The notes beneath the pieces are model-generated. The model was not told the origin of the DNA, did no database searches, and saw only the letters and a program-made list of their open reading frames with translations. From Sediminimonas qiaohouensis DSM 21189 (GTDB taxonomy: Bacteria > Pseudomonadota > Alphaproteobacteria > Rhodobacterales > Rhodobacteraceae): a stretch of 40,496 nucleotides of DNA. The stretch covers positions 1 through 40,496 of the forward strand of contig NZ_AUIJ01000026.1 in assembly GCF_000423645.1 (NCBI RefSeq), read 5' to 3'. A program made the translations under genes and the position numbers. Positions 33,180-40,167 of the stretch are shown in pieces (positions within the stretch are counted from its first letter, which is position 1; the number at the start of each line of letters is the position of its first letter).

Positions 33180-33688
33180 TGGACTCCGTTGGTGCGCTGC
33201 AATTCACGGACATAGCGGGTGATATACTTGACGTCGGCGCGCGTCAGCCCCTTGACCGGAGGCATGTTGCCGAAATTCCAGTGGTGTGCGCGCACGCCTT
33301 GCATTGCGGCCCTTTGAAATGCCGCGTCGCCGTGATGCGCGGGCCGATACGTCGACCAGACAAGCGGCGGCGCAATCCCGTTTTGCCCCGCCGCGTTTTC
33401 CCCGTGACATTTCGCACAGGTGGCCTCGAATGCGCGTTTGCCCATCTTGGCCTCGTCGGACAGCTTGCTTGGCAGGTTAACGGCGACGATCGGCGCACCG
33501 TCGGGAATTGCCGATGTATCGGGCGGTGTCATCGAGTCGCCGCCCGGCCGGATCACCGGAATCGTTGCCGAGCCGCCGGTTGTCGCCCGGGCCGCCTGCG
33601 TCTGGGTGGTCGGCCGGCTCGCCTCCCAGAGGAATACACCCAGGCCGGCAAGTAGAACCGCACCTATGATCCAACCGAGTTTGTTCAT
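33176..33688 (-). CDS. Membrane-anchored monohaem cytochrome c
   Basis: 170 residues. An N-terminal hydrophobic helix (WIIGAVLLAGLGVFLWEA) acts as an anchor or signal, followed by a low-complexity linker and a class I cytochrome domain. CAKCH (Cys91, Cys94, His95) binds haem c, and Met142 in NFGNMPPVKGLT is the likely axial ligand. GENAAGQNGIAPPL after the haem motif is typical. First gene of an operon with the small His/Cys protein, probably the cupredoxin and the multicopper oxidase. It would move electrons from periplasmic metal oxidation to the respiratory chain. The putative regulator site at 33817-33834 lies about 130 bases upstream. Confidence 0.88.
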   Translation of the reverse strand: MNKLGWIIGAVLLAGLGVFLWEASRPTTQTQAARATTGGSATIPVIRPGGDSMTPPDTSAIPDGAPIVAVNLPSKLSDEAKMGKRAFEATCAKCHGENAAGQNGIAPPLVWSTYRPAHHGDAAFQRAAMQGVRAHHWNFGNMPPVKGLTRADVKYITRYVRELQRTNGVQ

Positions 33689-33816
33689 ATTCAGTATCCG
33701 ATGCTTCCTGATGACGTAGGGCGCAGTTCAGTCCGAGCCATGTACCAGCCGGCTGGCCGGCACCCTTCAGATATTCCAATTTATCCCCTCAAGCACCAGG
33801 CGAGGTGGCGAAGATT

Positions 33817-33834
33817 TGTAATCGATTGTATCGG
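33817..33834 (+). promoter_or_regulatory. Candidate response-regulator site upstream of the cytochrome c operon
   Basis: TGTAATCGATTGTATCGG holds two direct TGTA copies exactly 10 bases apart, the spacing read by OmpR/PhoB-type dimers. It matches the site next to the regulator operon (TGTAACCATTTGTATCGG, 36406-36423) at 15 of 18 positions, and both are preceded by AAGAT. Confidence 0.55.
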
Positions 33835-33888
33835 CGCCTTTCGGCTACATCGCGTAGTGCCTGATGCGCCATCGCGGCGGACAACCGA

Positions 33889-34212
33889 TTATTTTTCCAA
33901 GACCTTGCGGCGTCGTTCGAACTCTTCCTCGTCGATCTCGCCCGAGGCGAACCTTTCGCGCAGGATGTCCATTGCATCGCGCCGCGTGCCCTGGCCCTGG
34001 CCCTGCCGGTCGGAGGCCCACTTCACCGCGAATACGATCAGGGCGATGACGATGCCCCAAAACGCGATCATCATCAGCCCCCCGAAGATGCCGTGCCCGC
34101 CGCCCCACATCATGTGACCATATTCTCCTTGCCAGTCTTGTCCGGGGCTCGCGCCTGCCAGTGTCGGAGCCGCGAGAAGTGCTGTCGTTATTGCGGTTGA
34201 TGTTCGTGTCAT
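33889..34212 (-). CDS. SHOCT-domain small membrane protein
   Basis: 107 residues from ATG 34210-34212, with AAGGA 9 bases upstream; an ATG at 34245 would overlap the kinase gene. A signal or first hydrophobic segment (TTALLAAPTLAGA) is followed by a His/Met/Trp motif (GEYGHMMWGGGHGIFGG), a transmembrane helix (LMMIAFWGIVIALIVFAVKW) and a C-terminal SHOCT motif (DILRERFASGEIDEEEFERR). Such proteins are common in copper and other heavy-metal islands; their role is unclear. It follows the histidine kinase gene by 13 bases and is probably in the same operon. Confidence 0.85.
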   Translation of the reverse strand: MTRTSTAITTALLAAPTLAGASPGQDWQGEYGHMMWGGGHGIFGGLMMIAFWGIVIALIVFAVKWASDRQGQGQGTRRDAMDILRERFASGEIDEEEFERRRKVLEK

Positions 34213-34225
34213 CTCTTTCATTCCT

Positions 34226-35641
34226 TCAAGGTTGTTGGGTTTCATCGTGCGTGTCTTGTGACAAGGGGACGGTGACGGTGGCTTTCAAGCCGCCCTCGGG
34301 CCGGTTTTCCAAGGTGATGTCGCCGCCATGGGCCCGCGCGATGGATCGCGCGATAGACAGCCCCAGGCCGTGCCCCCCGGTTTCCAGTGAGCGGGACCCC
34401 TCCAGCCGGTAGAACGGGTCAAAGACCCGGTCGAGCTTCTCAGCGGGGATACCGGGGCCAGAGTCGGTGACCTCGATCACCAGGTCATCGCCCGCCCGAT
34501 GCCACCCGACACGAGCGCCCCCGCCATAGCGGATTGCGTTCTCGACAAGGTTGCGGATCGCCCGGCGCAGTGACACCGGACGCACCCGGGCCTGGAGCGG
34601 CGGGCCGCCGGTAATTTCGAACTGCGCCACCATGTCCCCGGAAAGAGCCGCCAGCCAGGTGCCAACGTTGACGGTCTCGGAGGCTTCCGCGCCGGTCAGA
34701 CCCTCGGCGAAGGTAAGCGTCGCCTCTGCCATCATCTGCATTTCTTCGATGGAGTCGATCAGGCTTTCGCGGGTCTCCTCGTCATCCACGAGTTCAGCGC
34801 GGACCCTGAGCGCGGTCAACGGCGACCGCAGGTCGTGGCCAACCGCGGCCAATAGCTGCGTGCGGTCGCTGACGAAGCGGGTCAATCGCCCCTGCATCCG
34901 GTTGAACGCCGCCGTGAGATCGCGCACCTCGGTCGGGCCGGCGACCGGCAGGCTGCCCGTGGCCTCTCCGCGGCCAAACCTGTCTGCGGCACTGGACAGA
35001 CGCCGCAGCGGGCCGGTTAGCCGCGCAAGCAGAAACCAGAAAACCGCGACGAGCAGGAGCGCGGCCGTCACCCCGAACGACAGGATCGAGATGTTGCGCC
35101 ATTGCAGTGGTGGCCGCTCGAAACGGGTCGCAACGTTGAGCCACTCGCCGCCCGAAAGAGCGACCGAAAGCGTTAGTTCCACGGGTGTAATACGCTCGCG
35201 TATCATCTGCCGGTGCATCCGGGCCATTTCACCATCTTCATCCAGATGCGCAGGCAACATCGCGGGCATTGGGGTCTCACGCAGATTGACGCGGATCTCG
35301 CGGCTGAAACGCTCGTCAAGCAAGGCGCGCATCCGCGCCACGACCACATCGCCGTGATGGTGATCGGACTTGACCACCAGCGGCTCGGGGCCAAGATCGA
35401 AACGCACCAGCGGCGAATTCGCCGCGCGCAGGATCGAGGGGCGCAGATCGGGCGGTGCCTCCTCAAGCAGGCGCACGACATTTGCCGCGCGCCCGGCCGC
35501 CTCGGCGCCGATCGCCGCGCGCACGGCGAGGCCGCGTTCGTCACTCAGCAGCCACAGGCTGACGGCCTGCGCGATGGCAAGGGACCCAAGGATCAGTAGC
35601 ACCAGTTGGGCGCGCAAGCTTTGGAACGGATGCCGCATCAC
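34226..35641 (-). CDS. Two-component sensor histidine kinase
   Basis: 471 residues. TM1 is at about 12-32, a periplasmic sensor domain spans about 33-183 and contains SDHHHGD (92-98) and a Met-rich stretch (PMPAMLPAHLDEDGEMARMH), both possible metal ligands. TM2 is at about 184-206, then HAMP, HisKA with phospho-acceptor His269 (AAVGHDLRSPLTALRV), N-box RNLVENAIRYGG, G1 VTDSGPGIP and G2 GGHGLGLSIARSIA. ATG overlaps the response regulator stop (ATGA). The CusS/QseC-like layout and neighbouring copper genes suggest it senses periplasmic copper or another metal. Confidence 0.92.
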   Translation of the reverse strand: MMRHPFQSLRAQLVLLILGSLAIAQAVSLWLLSDERGLAVRAAIGAEAAGRAANVVRLLEEAPPDLRPSILRAANSPLVRFDLGPEPLVVKSDHHHGDVVVARMRALLDERFSREIRVNLRETPMPAMLPAHLDEDGEMARMHRQMIRERITPVELTLSVALSGGEWLNVATRFERPPLQWRNISILSFGVTAALLLVAVFWFLLARLTGPLRRLSSAADRFGRGEATGSLPVAGPTEVRDLTAAFNRMQGRLTRFVSDRTQLLAAVGHDLRSPLTALRVRAELVDDEETRESLIDSIEEMQMMAEATLTFAEGLTGAEASETVNVGTWLAALSGDMVAQFEITGGPPLQARVRPVSLRRAIRNLVENAIRYGGGARVGWHRAGDDLVIEVTDSGPGIPAEKLDRVFDPFYRLEGSRSLETGGHGLGLSIARSIARAHGGDITLENRPEGGLKATVTVPLSQDTHDETQQP

Positions 35642-36360
35642 TCGGTCACCATGACATCGGCAGCAAGGCAGTAGCCGCCGTTGCGAACCGTGGTGATGAG
35701 GGTGGGGTGCATGGGGTCGGGTTCGATCTTGCGGCGCAGGCGGCTGATCTGGTTGTCGATGGTCCGGTCAAGCGGCCCGGCGGAGCGCCCGGCGGTGAGG
35801 TCGAGCAGTTGGTCGCGGCTCAGGATCGCGCGCGGCCGCTCCAGCAGAACGGTCAGCAGCCGCAGATCCGCGGTCGTCAGTTGCGCACGGTTGCCATCGG
35901 CATCTTCAACGTAGCGAGCGTCCGCATTCAGGGTCAGCCCCGCAAAGCGCACCGTCTTGCCGGCAAGGCTGCCCGGCTCGCGCTCGGTCAGGGGCGCACG
36001 CCGCAACACGGCCTTGATCCGCGCAAGCAGCTCGCGCGGGTTGAAGGGTTTGGCCAGGTAATCGTCGGCGCCGATTTCAAGCCCCACGATCCGGTCCGTC
36101 TCTTGTCCGAGGGCGGTCAGCATGATGATCGGAAGGCGCCGTTCGGCCGAAAGCCTTTGACAGACGGAAAGCCCGTCCTCGCCCGGCATCATCACGTCGA
36201 GCACCATCAAATCGAACTGCCCACCCGCCAGTTTGGCGTCCATCTCGCGCGCGTCTTTCGCGGTTGTCGCTCGCATGCCGTTACGCTCAAGATAGCGCGT
36301 GACCGACTCGCGGATCTGGCGATGATCGTCGACGACGAGAATATGTGGAGCGTCTCCCAT
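35638..36360 (-). CDS. OmpR-family response regulator
   Basis: 240 residues; ATG 36358-36360 follows AAGGAAAG. The receiver domain has acidic pocket DD (11-12), phospho-acceptor Asp55 (LMVLDVMMPGEDG), the switch Thr in MLTALGQ and Lys in YLAKPFNPREL. The C-terminal winged helix includes LTTADLRLLTVLLERPRAIL, RDQLLD and DRTIDNQISRLRRKIEPD. Partner of the downstream kinase (4-base overlap). Likely binds the TGTA direct repeats at 36406-36452 and 33817-33834 and so controls itself, the EF-hand gene and the cytochrome c operon. Confidence 0.93.
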   Translation of the reverse strand: MGDAPHILVVDDHRQIRESVTRYLERNGMRATTAKDAREMDAKLAGGQFDLMVLDVMMPGEDGLSVCQRLSAERRLPIIMLTALGQETDRIVGLEIGADDYLAKPFNPRELLARIKAVLRRAPLTEREPGSLAGKTVRFAGLTLNADARYVEDADGNRAQLTTADLRLLTVLLERPRAILSRDQLLDLTAGRSAGPLDRTIDNQISRLRRKIEPDPMHPTLITTVRNGGYCLAADVMVTE

Positions 36361-36405
36361 GGTCTTTCCTTACATGCGTCTCAGACAAACCGTCAGCGGC
36401 CAAGA

Positions 36406-36452
36406 TGTAACCATTTGTATCGGAAGCGCATTTTGCGACATACGGATACAAA
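36406..36452. promoter_or_regulatory. Paired, opposed response-regulator sites between regulator and EF-hand genes
   Basis: On the plus strand TGTAACCATTTGTATCGG (36406-36423) has TGTA copies 10 bases apart. On the minus strand TTTGTATCCGTATGTCGC (36452-36435) has TGTA and TGTC 10 bases apart. The two form an inverted arrangement with an exact TTTGTATC/GATACAAA pair (36414-36421 and 36445-36452). This lies in the 170-base region separating the divergent response regulator and EF-hand genes, so it could control both. Confidence 0.6.
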
Positions 36453-36530
36453 ACAGGGAATGACGCCTGTTTCGGTTTCAATTCTAACACTTATGTCGGT
36501 TGTGCAATCGACAAGTTGGAGGATTGAGAC

Positions 36531-37187
36531 ATGAAGATGCGAACAACATTTTCGGGCGCGGCACTTGCGCTGATGGCTCTTGGCGGTGCGGCTGCGGCCG
36601 ATAGCGGCCACGGTCATGGCGATCGCGGCATGGGCGGCCCCGGCAGCGGCAAAAACGACATGATGCAGATGATGATGCGGATGCATTCGGGCATGATGGG
36701 CGGTGGCATGTCCGGCATGGGGGCCATGGGCGGCCCCGCTGGCATGATGCAGGGCGGCATGCCCGGCATCGGGCCTATGGGTGGCGCCGGCGGCATGATG
36801 GGCGGCCACGGCGCGATGATGGGCGGTGGCATGATGGCGATGATGGAGACGCTTGACGCGGACGGCGACGGCACCGTGACGCCCAAGGAGGCGCAAGAGG
36901 GCCTTCAATCCCTGCTCGCCGATTATGACGCCGATGGCGATGGGTCGCTTTCGCTGGACGAATTTGAAACCTTGCACAGCGCACTCATCCGCCAGACGAT
37001 GGTTGATCGTTTCCAGTTCCTTGATGCCGATGGCGATGGTCAGATCACGCAAGGCGAGGTCGTTAAACCCGCTGATCGGATGGAACGAATGCAATCGCTG
37101 CGCAAGCGCATGATGCAGGGTTTCGGCAATATGCCGGGTGCTGGCCCGATGGGCGGACGTGGCCAGGGCATGATGGACGACAACTAA
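36531..37187 (+). CDS. Exported Met/Gly-rich EF-hand protein
   Basis: 218 residues. A signal peptide (FSGAALALMALGGAAAA) precedes a HGHGD motif, then about 65 residues (43-105) made mostly of Met and Gly (repeats such as MMGGGMSGMGAMGG), then three perfect 12-residue EF-hand loops: DADGDGTVTPKE (109-120), DADGDGSLSLDE (133-144) and DADGDGQITQGE (165-176). The C-terminus returns to Met/Gly. Met-rich tracts bind Cu(I) and EF-hands bind calcium, so the protein looks like a periplasmic metal buffer with a calcium-dependent part. Divergent from the two-component system with shared putative sites, it is likely its main target. Confidence 0.88.
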   Translation: MKMRTTFSGAALALMALGGAAAADSGHGHGDRGMGGPGSGKNDMMQMMMRMHSGMMGGGMSGMGAMGGPAGMMQGGMPGIGPMGGAGGMMGGHGAMMGGGMMAMMETLDADGDGTVTPKEAQEGLQSLLADYDADGDGSLSLDEFETLHSALIRQTMVDRFQFLDADGDGQITQGEVVKPADRMERMQSLRKRMMQGFGNMPGAGPMGGRGQGMMDDN

Positions 37188-37212
37188 CGCCGTCCATGCA
37201 CAAAAGGCGCTA

Positions 37213-37240
37213 GCCCGGTCTCGTTCAATCGAGGCCGGGC
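37213..37240 (+). terminator. Hairpin between EF-hand and DUF302 genes
   Basis: GCCCGGTCTCG (37213-37223) pairs with CGAGGCCGGGC (37230-37240) with one G-T wobble across a 6-base loop. No T run follows, so it may be a processing or stability element within an operon rather than a terminator. Confidence 0.35.
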
Positions 37241-37265
37241 GATCACGAGAGAAGGAGATAACACG

Positions 37266-37652
37266 ATGAGCTATACGCATGACCGGCTGCTGCCGGGAAC
37301 CAGTATCGATGACGCGGACACGCGGGTTCGCGAGGCGCTGAAGGCCAGGGGGTTCGGGGTTCTGACCGAGATCGACGTGCAGGCGACGATGAAGAAAAAG
37401 ATCGACCGCGACATGGACGGCTACAAGATCCTCGGTGCCTGCAACCCCAACATGGCGTGGGAAGCAATGGGATTTGAGCCGCGCATCGGCGCGATGCTGC
37501 CCTGCAACGTGATCCTGCGCAGCGTGGACGGCGGAACAGAGGTTAGCGCCATTGACCCCGTCGCCTCCATGTCGGCAGTGGACAACGATGAGCTGCACAA
37601 TGTGGCCGGTCAAGTGCGCGACATGCTTGTCGAAGCTGTTGACGCGGCCTGA
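37266..37652 (+). CDS. DUF302 domain protein
   Basis: 128 residues. ATG 37266 follows an excellent AGAAGGAG site. No signal peptide. The sequence DTRVREALKARGFGVLTEID, VQATMKKKIDRDMDGYKILG, ACNPNMAWEAMGFEPRIGAM and LPCNVILRSVDGGTEVSAID is a textbook DUF302 domain of usual length. DUF302 proteins are common beside heavy-metal and sulfur-oxidation genes; a conserved Cys in GACNP and another in LPCNV might bind metal or thiols. Downstream of the EF-hand gene by 78 bases, probably one operon. Confidence 0.9.
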   Translation: MSYTHDRLLPGTSIDDADTRVREALKARGFGVLTEIDVQATMKKKIDRDMDGYKILGACNPNMAWEAMGFEPRIGAMLPCNVILRSVDGGTEVSAIDPVASMSAVDNDELHNVAGQVRDMLVEAVDAA

Positions 37653-37795
37653 CGGACAGGGACCGACGGGGCCAGACAGGGCGAGCGATTTGATCCGCCA
37701 TAGGCTTGCCCTGTGGTCTTGTGCCCGCTGCGCGGCGGCCCGAACTTGCCTGAATGGCTCTCTTGCCGGGCGGCGCGGCTGTTTCGGCGGCATCC

Positions 37796-38485
37796 ATGCG
37801 ACCGATTAGACGAAATATCCTTTTGGCTGCCGGCCTTGGCGCCGTGGCGATCGGGATCATGGCTTGGCACGCGGAAGGGTGGTCTTCCAGTATCGACAGG
37901 GAGACCGCTGCGCTTTGGATCGAGAGTGCCGGCGCGTGGGGGCCGGTCGCAATCATCGGTCTCATGACGATGGCCGTGGTGGCCAGCCCGATCCCGAGCG
38001 CCCCCATCGCGCTGGCGGCTGGCGCGGCATATGGGCATTACGCCGGAACACTCTATGTTGCCATCGGATCAGAGGCCGGGGCGCTGATTGCCTTCACCAT
38101 CTCACGGGGACTTGGACGACGACCGGTACAACAAATTTTGGGCAAGCACGCCGATTACGGGCTGCTTGGGTCGCAAAATGCGCTGACCCTGACGGTTTTC
38201 GGGAGCCGCCTGCTGCCGTTCGTGTCTTTTGACGCGATAAGCTATGCCGCAGGTCTGAGCGGGCTGCACGCCTGGCGCTTCGCGCTTGCCACGCTGGCCG
38301 GGATCCTGCCGGCGAGCTTCGTTCTCGCCCATTTCGGAAGCGCGGCGATGGATGGGAAGTTTGGAGCGGGCGAGTGGATGGCCATCGGCCTTGGTTTGGC
38401 GACGGGGCTGCCATTGCTCTTTCTCGCTTTCAGGCGGCCCAAGGGGCCAAGGCAAGCGGACACAATGGACGGGGACGGATCATAA
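37796..38485 (+). CDS. TVP38/TMEM64-family (VTT domain) membrane protein
   Basis: 229 residues from ATG 37796; an ATG at 37754 would add 14 residues, and neither start has a strong ribosome site. The protein has about five or six membrane segments. The VTT/SNARE-associated domain is visible in SPIPSAPIALAAGAAYGHYA and GTLYVAIGSEAGALIAFTIS, then RGLGRR, SRLLPFVSFDAISYAAGL and FALATLAGILPASFVLAHFG. The family is widespread and linked to lipid scrambling or small-molecule transport, but the role of this member is not known. In metal islands it often accompanies mercury or copper genes. Confidence 0.85.
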   Translation: MRPIRRNILLAAGLGAVAIGIMAWHAEGWSSSIDRETAALWIESAGAWGPVAIIGLMTMAVVASPIPSAPIALAAGAAYGHYAGTLYVAIGSEAGALIAFTISRGLGRRPVQQILGKHADYGLLGSQNALTLTVFGSRLLPFVSFDAISYAAGLSGLHAWRFALATLAGILPASFVLAHFGSAAMDGKFGAGEWMAIGLGLATGLPLLFLAFRRPKGPRQADTMDGDGS

Positions 38486-38730
38486 GCTCGACCTGCGAGA
38501 CGAACAGCCTGCCGTGCGCCCCGCGCGCGACGTCGCCCACTACAAGTGGTTCAACAACATGTCGGAACAGCCCAAGTTTTGCGGTGGGCTCGCCCGATGC
38601 CAAAAAATGCAATAAAATCAATGCCCCGAAAGATGTCACTCGAAAATCGGCGGCGGTTTTTGCCACGCGAACGGGTAAAGATCTGCCACGAGAATACGGT
38701 TACAGTTTTGCCAAACCGATACCCAAGCAT

Positions 38731-38754
38731 AAAAAACCGCCCATCAGGGCGGCT
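38731..38754 (-). terminator. Rho-independent terminator for a minus-strand transcript
   Basis: On the minus strand GCCGCCC-TGAT-GGGCGG is followed directly by TTTTTTATG, a textbook terminator. It must serve a transcript coming from the right, although only a small doubtful frame lies there. Confidence 0.8.
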
Positions 38755-38783
38755 TCAAAGGCGAAAACTTTCGATGTTGGCGG

Positions 38784-38942
38784 CTATAAGTCGGCGCGGC
38801 GATACACCGCCGCCCCGAGAAGCTCACGCATCATAATCGGGAATGTGTTTAATGGGATCACCTTTCCTGGTGGAATGCGCGGGCCCGCCATGGGCCGCGT
38901 CAGAAGATCCCTGCTCCGGTCAAATGATGTCGTTTCTGGCAT
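38784..38942 (-). CDS. Possible small protein, 52 residues, unrecognised
   Basis: MPETTSFDRSRDLLTRPMAG begins the frame, which contains PGKVIPLNTFPIMMRELL and ends at TAG 38784-38786, 30 bases before a strong minus-strand terminator. The frame stays open upstream to base 39080 (98 codons), reading ADFDPRNLAFQTEFARQHRH, so this may be the end of a longer damaged gene. No family recognised and no clear ribosome site; the terminator is the main support. Confidence 0.3.
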   Translation of the reverse strand: MPETTSFDRSRDLLTRPMAGPRIPPGKVIPLNTFPIMMRELLGAAVYRRADL

Positions 38943-39349
38943 CCGCGTTACTGCCGGCACGGGGTTGCTCGGCGCGACCTCATCAAGAGGGTCGCGCCGG
39001 AAACACCCGTGCCGGTGTTGACGCGCAAATTCAGTCTGAAAGGCCAGATTTCGGGGGTCAAAATCTGCTTCGGAAAAAGTCTATATTTCACAGATCCTTA
39101 CGGGCGTCGGCAAAACTTCCGCCGACGCGTGGCAGTAAAATCGGCCAATTTGGCATAACTACGCCCGCAACGACAAAAACTGTCGGAACAACCGATTAAA
39201 CGCCACCGGCAAATATTAAGTCATTGATTTCATTGACATGTGTTTCTGCACCGGCGGGCGAGATAGCTACTCTACAATCAATAAAGGTCTATTTCCTGCA
39301 ACCGTTACACGCCCAGTAGTTCTTCTGCGCAATCACCGAAACCAAACAC

Positions 39350-39375
39350 AAAAAAGCCGCCCTCTTGGGCGGCTG
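39350..39375 (-). terminator. Rho-independent terminator after the 39417-40145 gene
   Basis: On the minus strand GCCGCCC-AAGA-GGGCGGC is followed by TTTTTTGTG. It lies about 42 bases beyond the stop codon of the minus-strand gene ending at 39417. Confidence 0.85.
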
Positions 39376-39416
39376 CGAAAGTTTGACACGTTGGGAGGCC
39401 AAGAAGACCCATTATT

Positions 39417-40145
39417 TTAAGTGAACAAATCTGCCCCGAAATCGCTGACGCGATAGAAGTCTACGCCGATATCGGACCTGGTCACCACCGGGCGAACGCC
39501 GGACCGTATCAGCCGACCAAAAACCTCCCCATTCTGGAGGTCAAATTTTTCCGCGATCCTTGCTGGATGTGTGAACCGAGATTTGAAATCAGCCACCACC
39601 GCTGGATCGAACCGAGGTATCCGATGATCGCCCAGTGGGCATGCGACCCAATTGACGGCGAGGCTCACCTCTTTCGGGCAACGCTCCACCAAGCACCAGC
39701 CAACCTCCCTCGGAATCTTCAAGGCGCGGAATGCCTCCGAGGGCGAAAGGCCCGGCGTGCAGAATGCTGAGTGCTGCTTAACCTCCACAGGATCTACCCG
39801 AAGCGCGGCAATCCCGTTCTGACCAACCAGACGAAAGACGCGATCAAGAAATCCGCCCAGAATCATGTGCAGGACGGTGACCGCCGGCACCTTAGCCTTC
39901 TCCGCGGCTTTCGAGACAGGCACCAGCTCATCAGTCTCTGCAACCAGTGCGACCGCCCTCGCGTGCAGCTTGCCAACCAGCATGGCAACCTCCCCGCAAT
40001 CCACGGCTTTCTGGGTCCGCCCCTTTGCGCCCGGCCTCCCGTAATAGATGGGGGTAAGCAATCGGTCGGCAAAAAGCTGATCGACGATCGGCCGTGTGCA
40101 ATTCATCTCCTTCCAAAGTGAAATCACATTCACGGTGCGTTTCAT
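39417..40145 (-). pseudogene. HTH-rich DNA-binding protein, possibly TniQ-like, 5' end cut by an IS5 element
   Basis: 242 codons from the first ATG, but the frame is open upstream right to the IS5 end at about 40168, so the native start is probably lost. The sequence suggests several winged or HTH segments: VISLWKEMNCTRPIVDQLFA, VPVSKAAEKAKVPAVTVLHM, LSPSEAFRALKIPREVGWCL and HPARIAEKFDLQNGEVFGRL. Repeated HTH units of this kind occur in the C-terminal part of TniQ/TnsD-type target-selection proteins, my best but uncertain guess. It has a good terminator downstream. Confidence 0.45.
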
Positions 40146-40167
40146 GCCCTTTGCGACTGTTGATTGT

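Larger units (their letters stand above)
38486..39416. other. Lower-GC intergenic stretch without a confident gene
   Basis: 931 bases between the TVP38-like gene and the minus-strand gene at 39417. The second half is clearly poorer in GC than the rest of the window, with runs such as AAATATTAAGTCATTGATTT. Open frames exist on both strands but none has a convincing start plus family match. Two intrinsic terminators face the minus direction (38731-38754 and 39350-39375). The stretch probably marks an insertion boundary or an imported piece. Confidence 0.5.

Noticed and set aside
36393-37793. 466-codon minus-strand frame
   Set aside because: Antisense to the EF-hand and DUF302 genes; its His/Ala-rich middle is the mirror of the Met/Gly tract.
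38374-39021. 215-codon plus-strand frame after the TVP38-like gene
   Set aside because: It starts inside the TVP38-like gene in another frame, has no ribosome site or family resemblance, and reads through a terminator hairpin.
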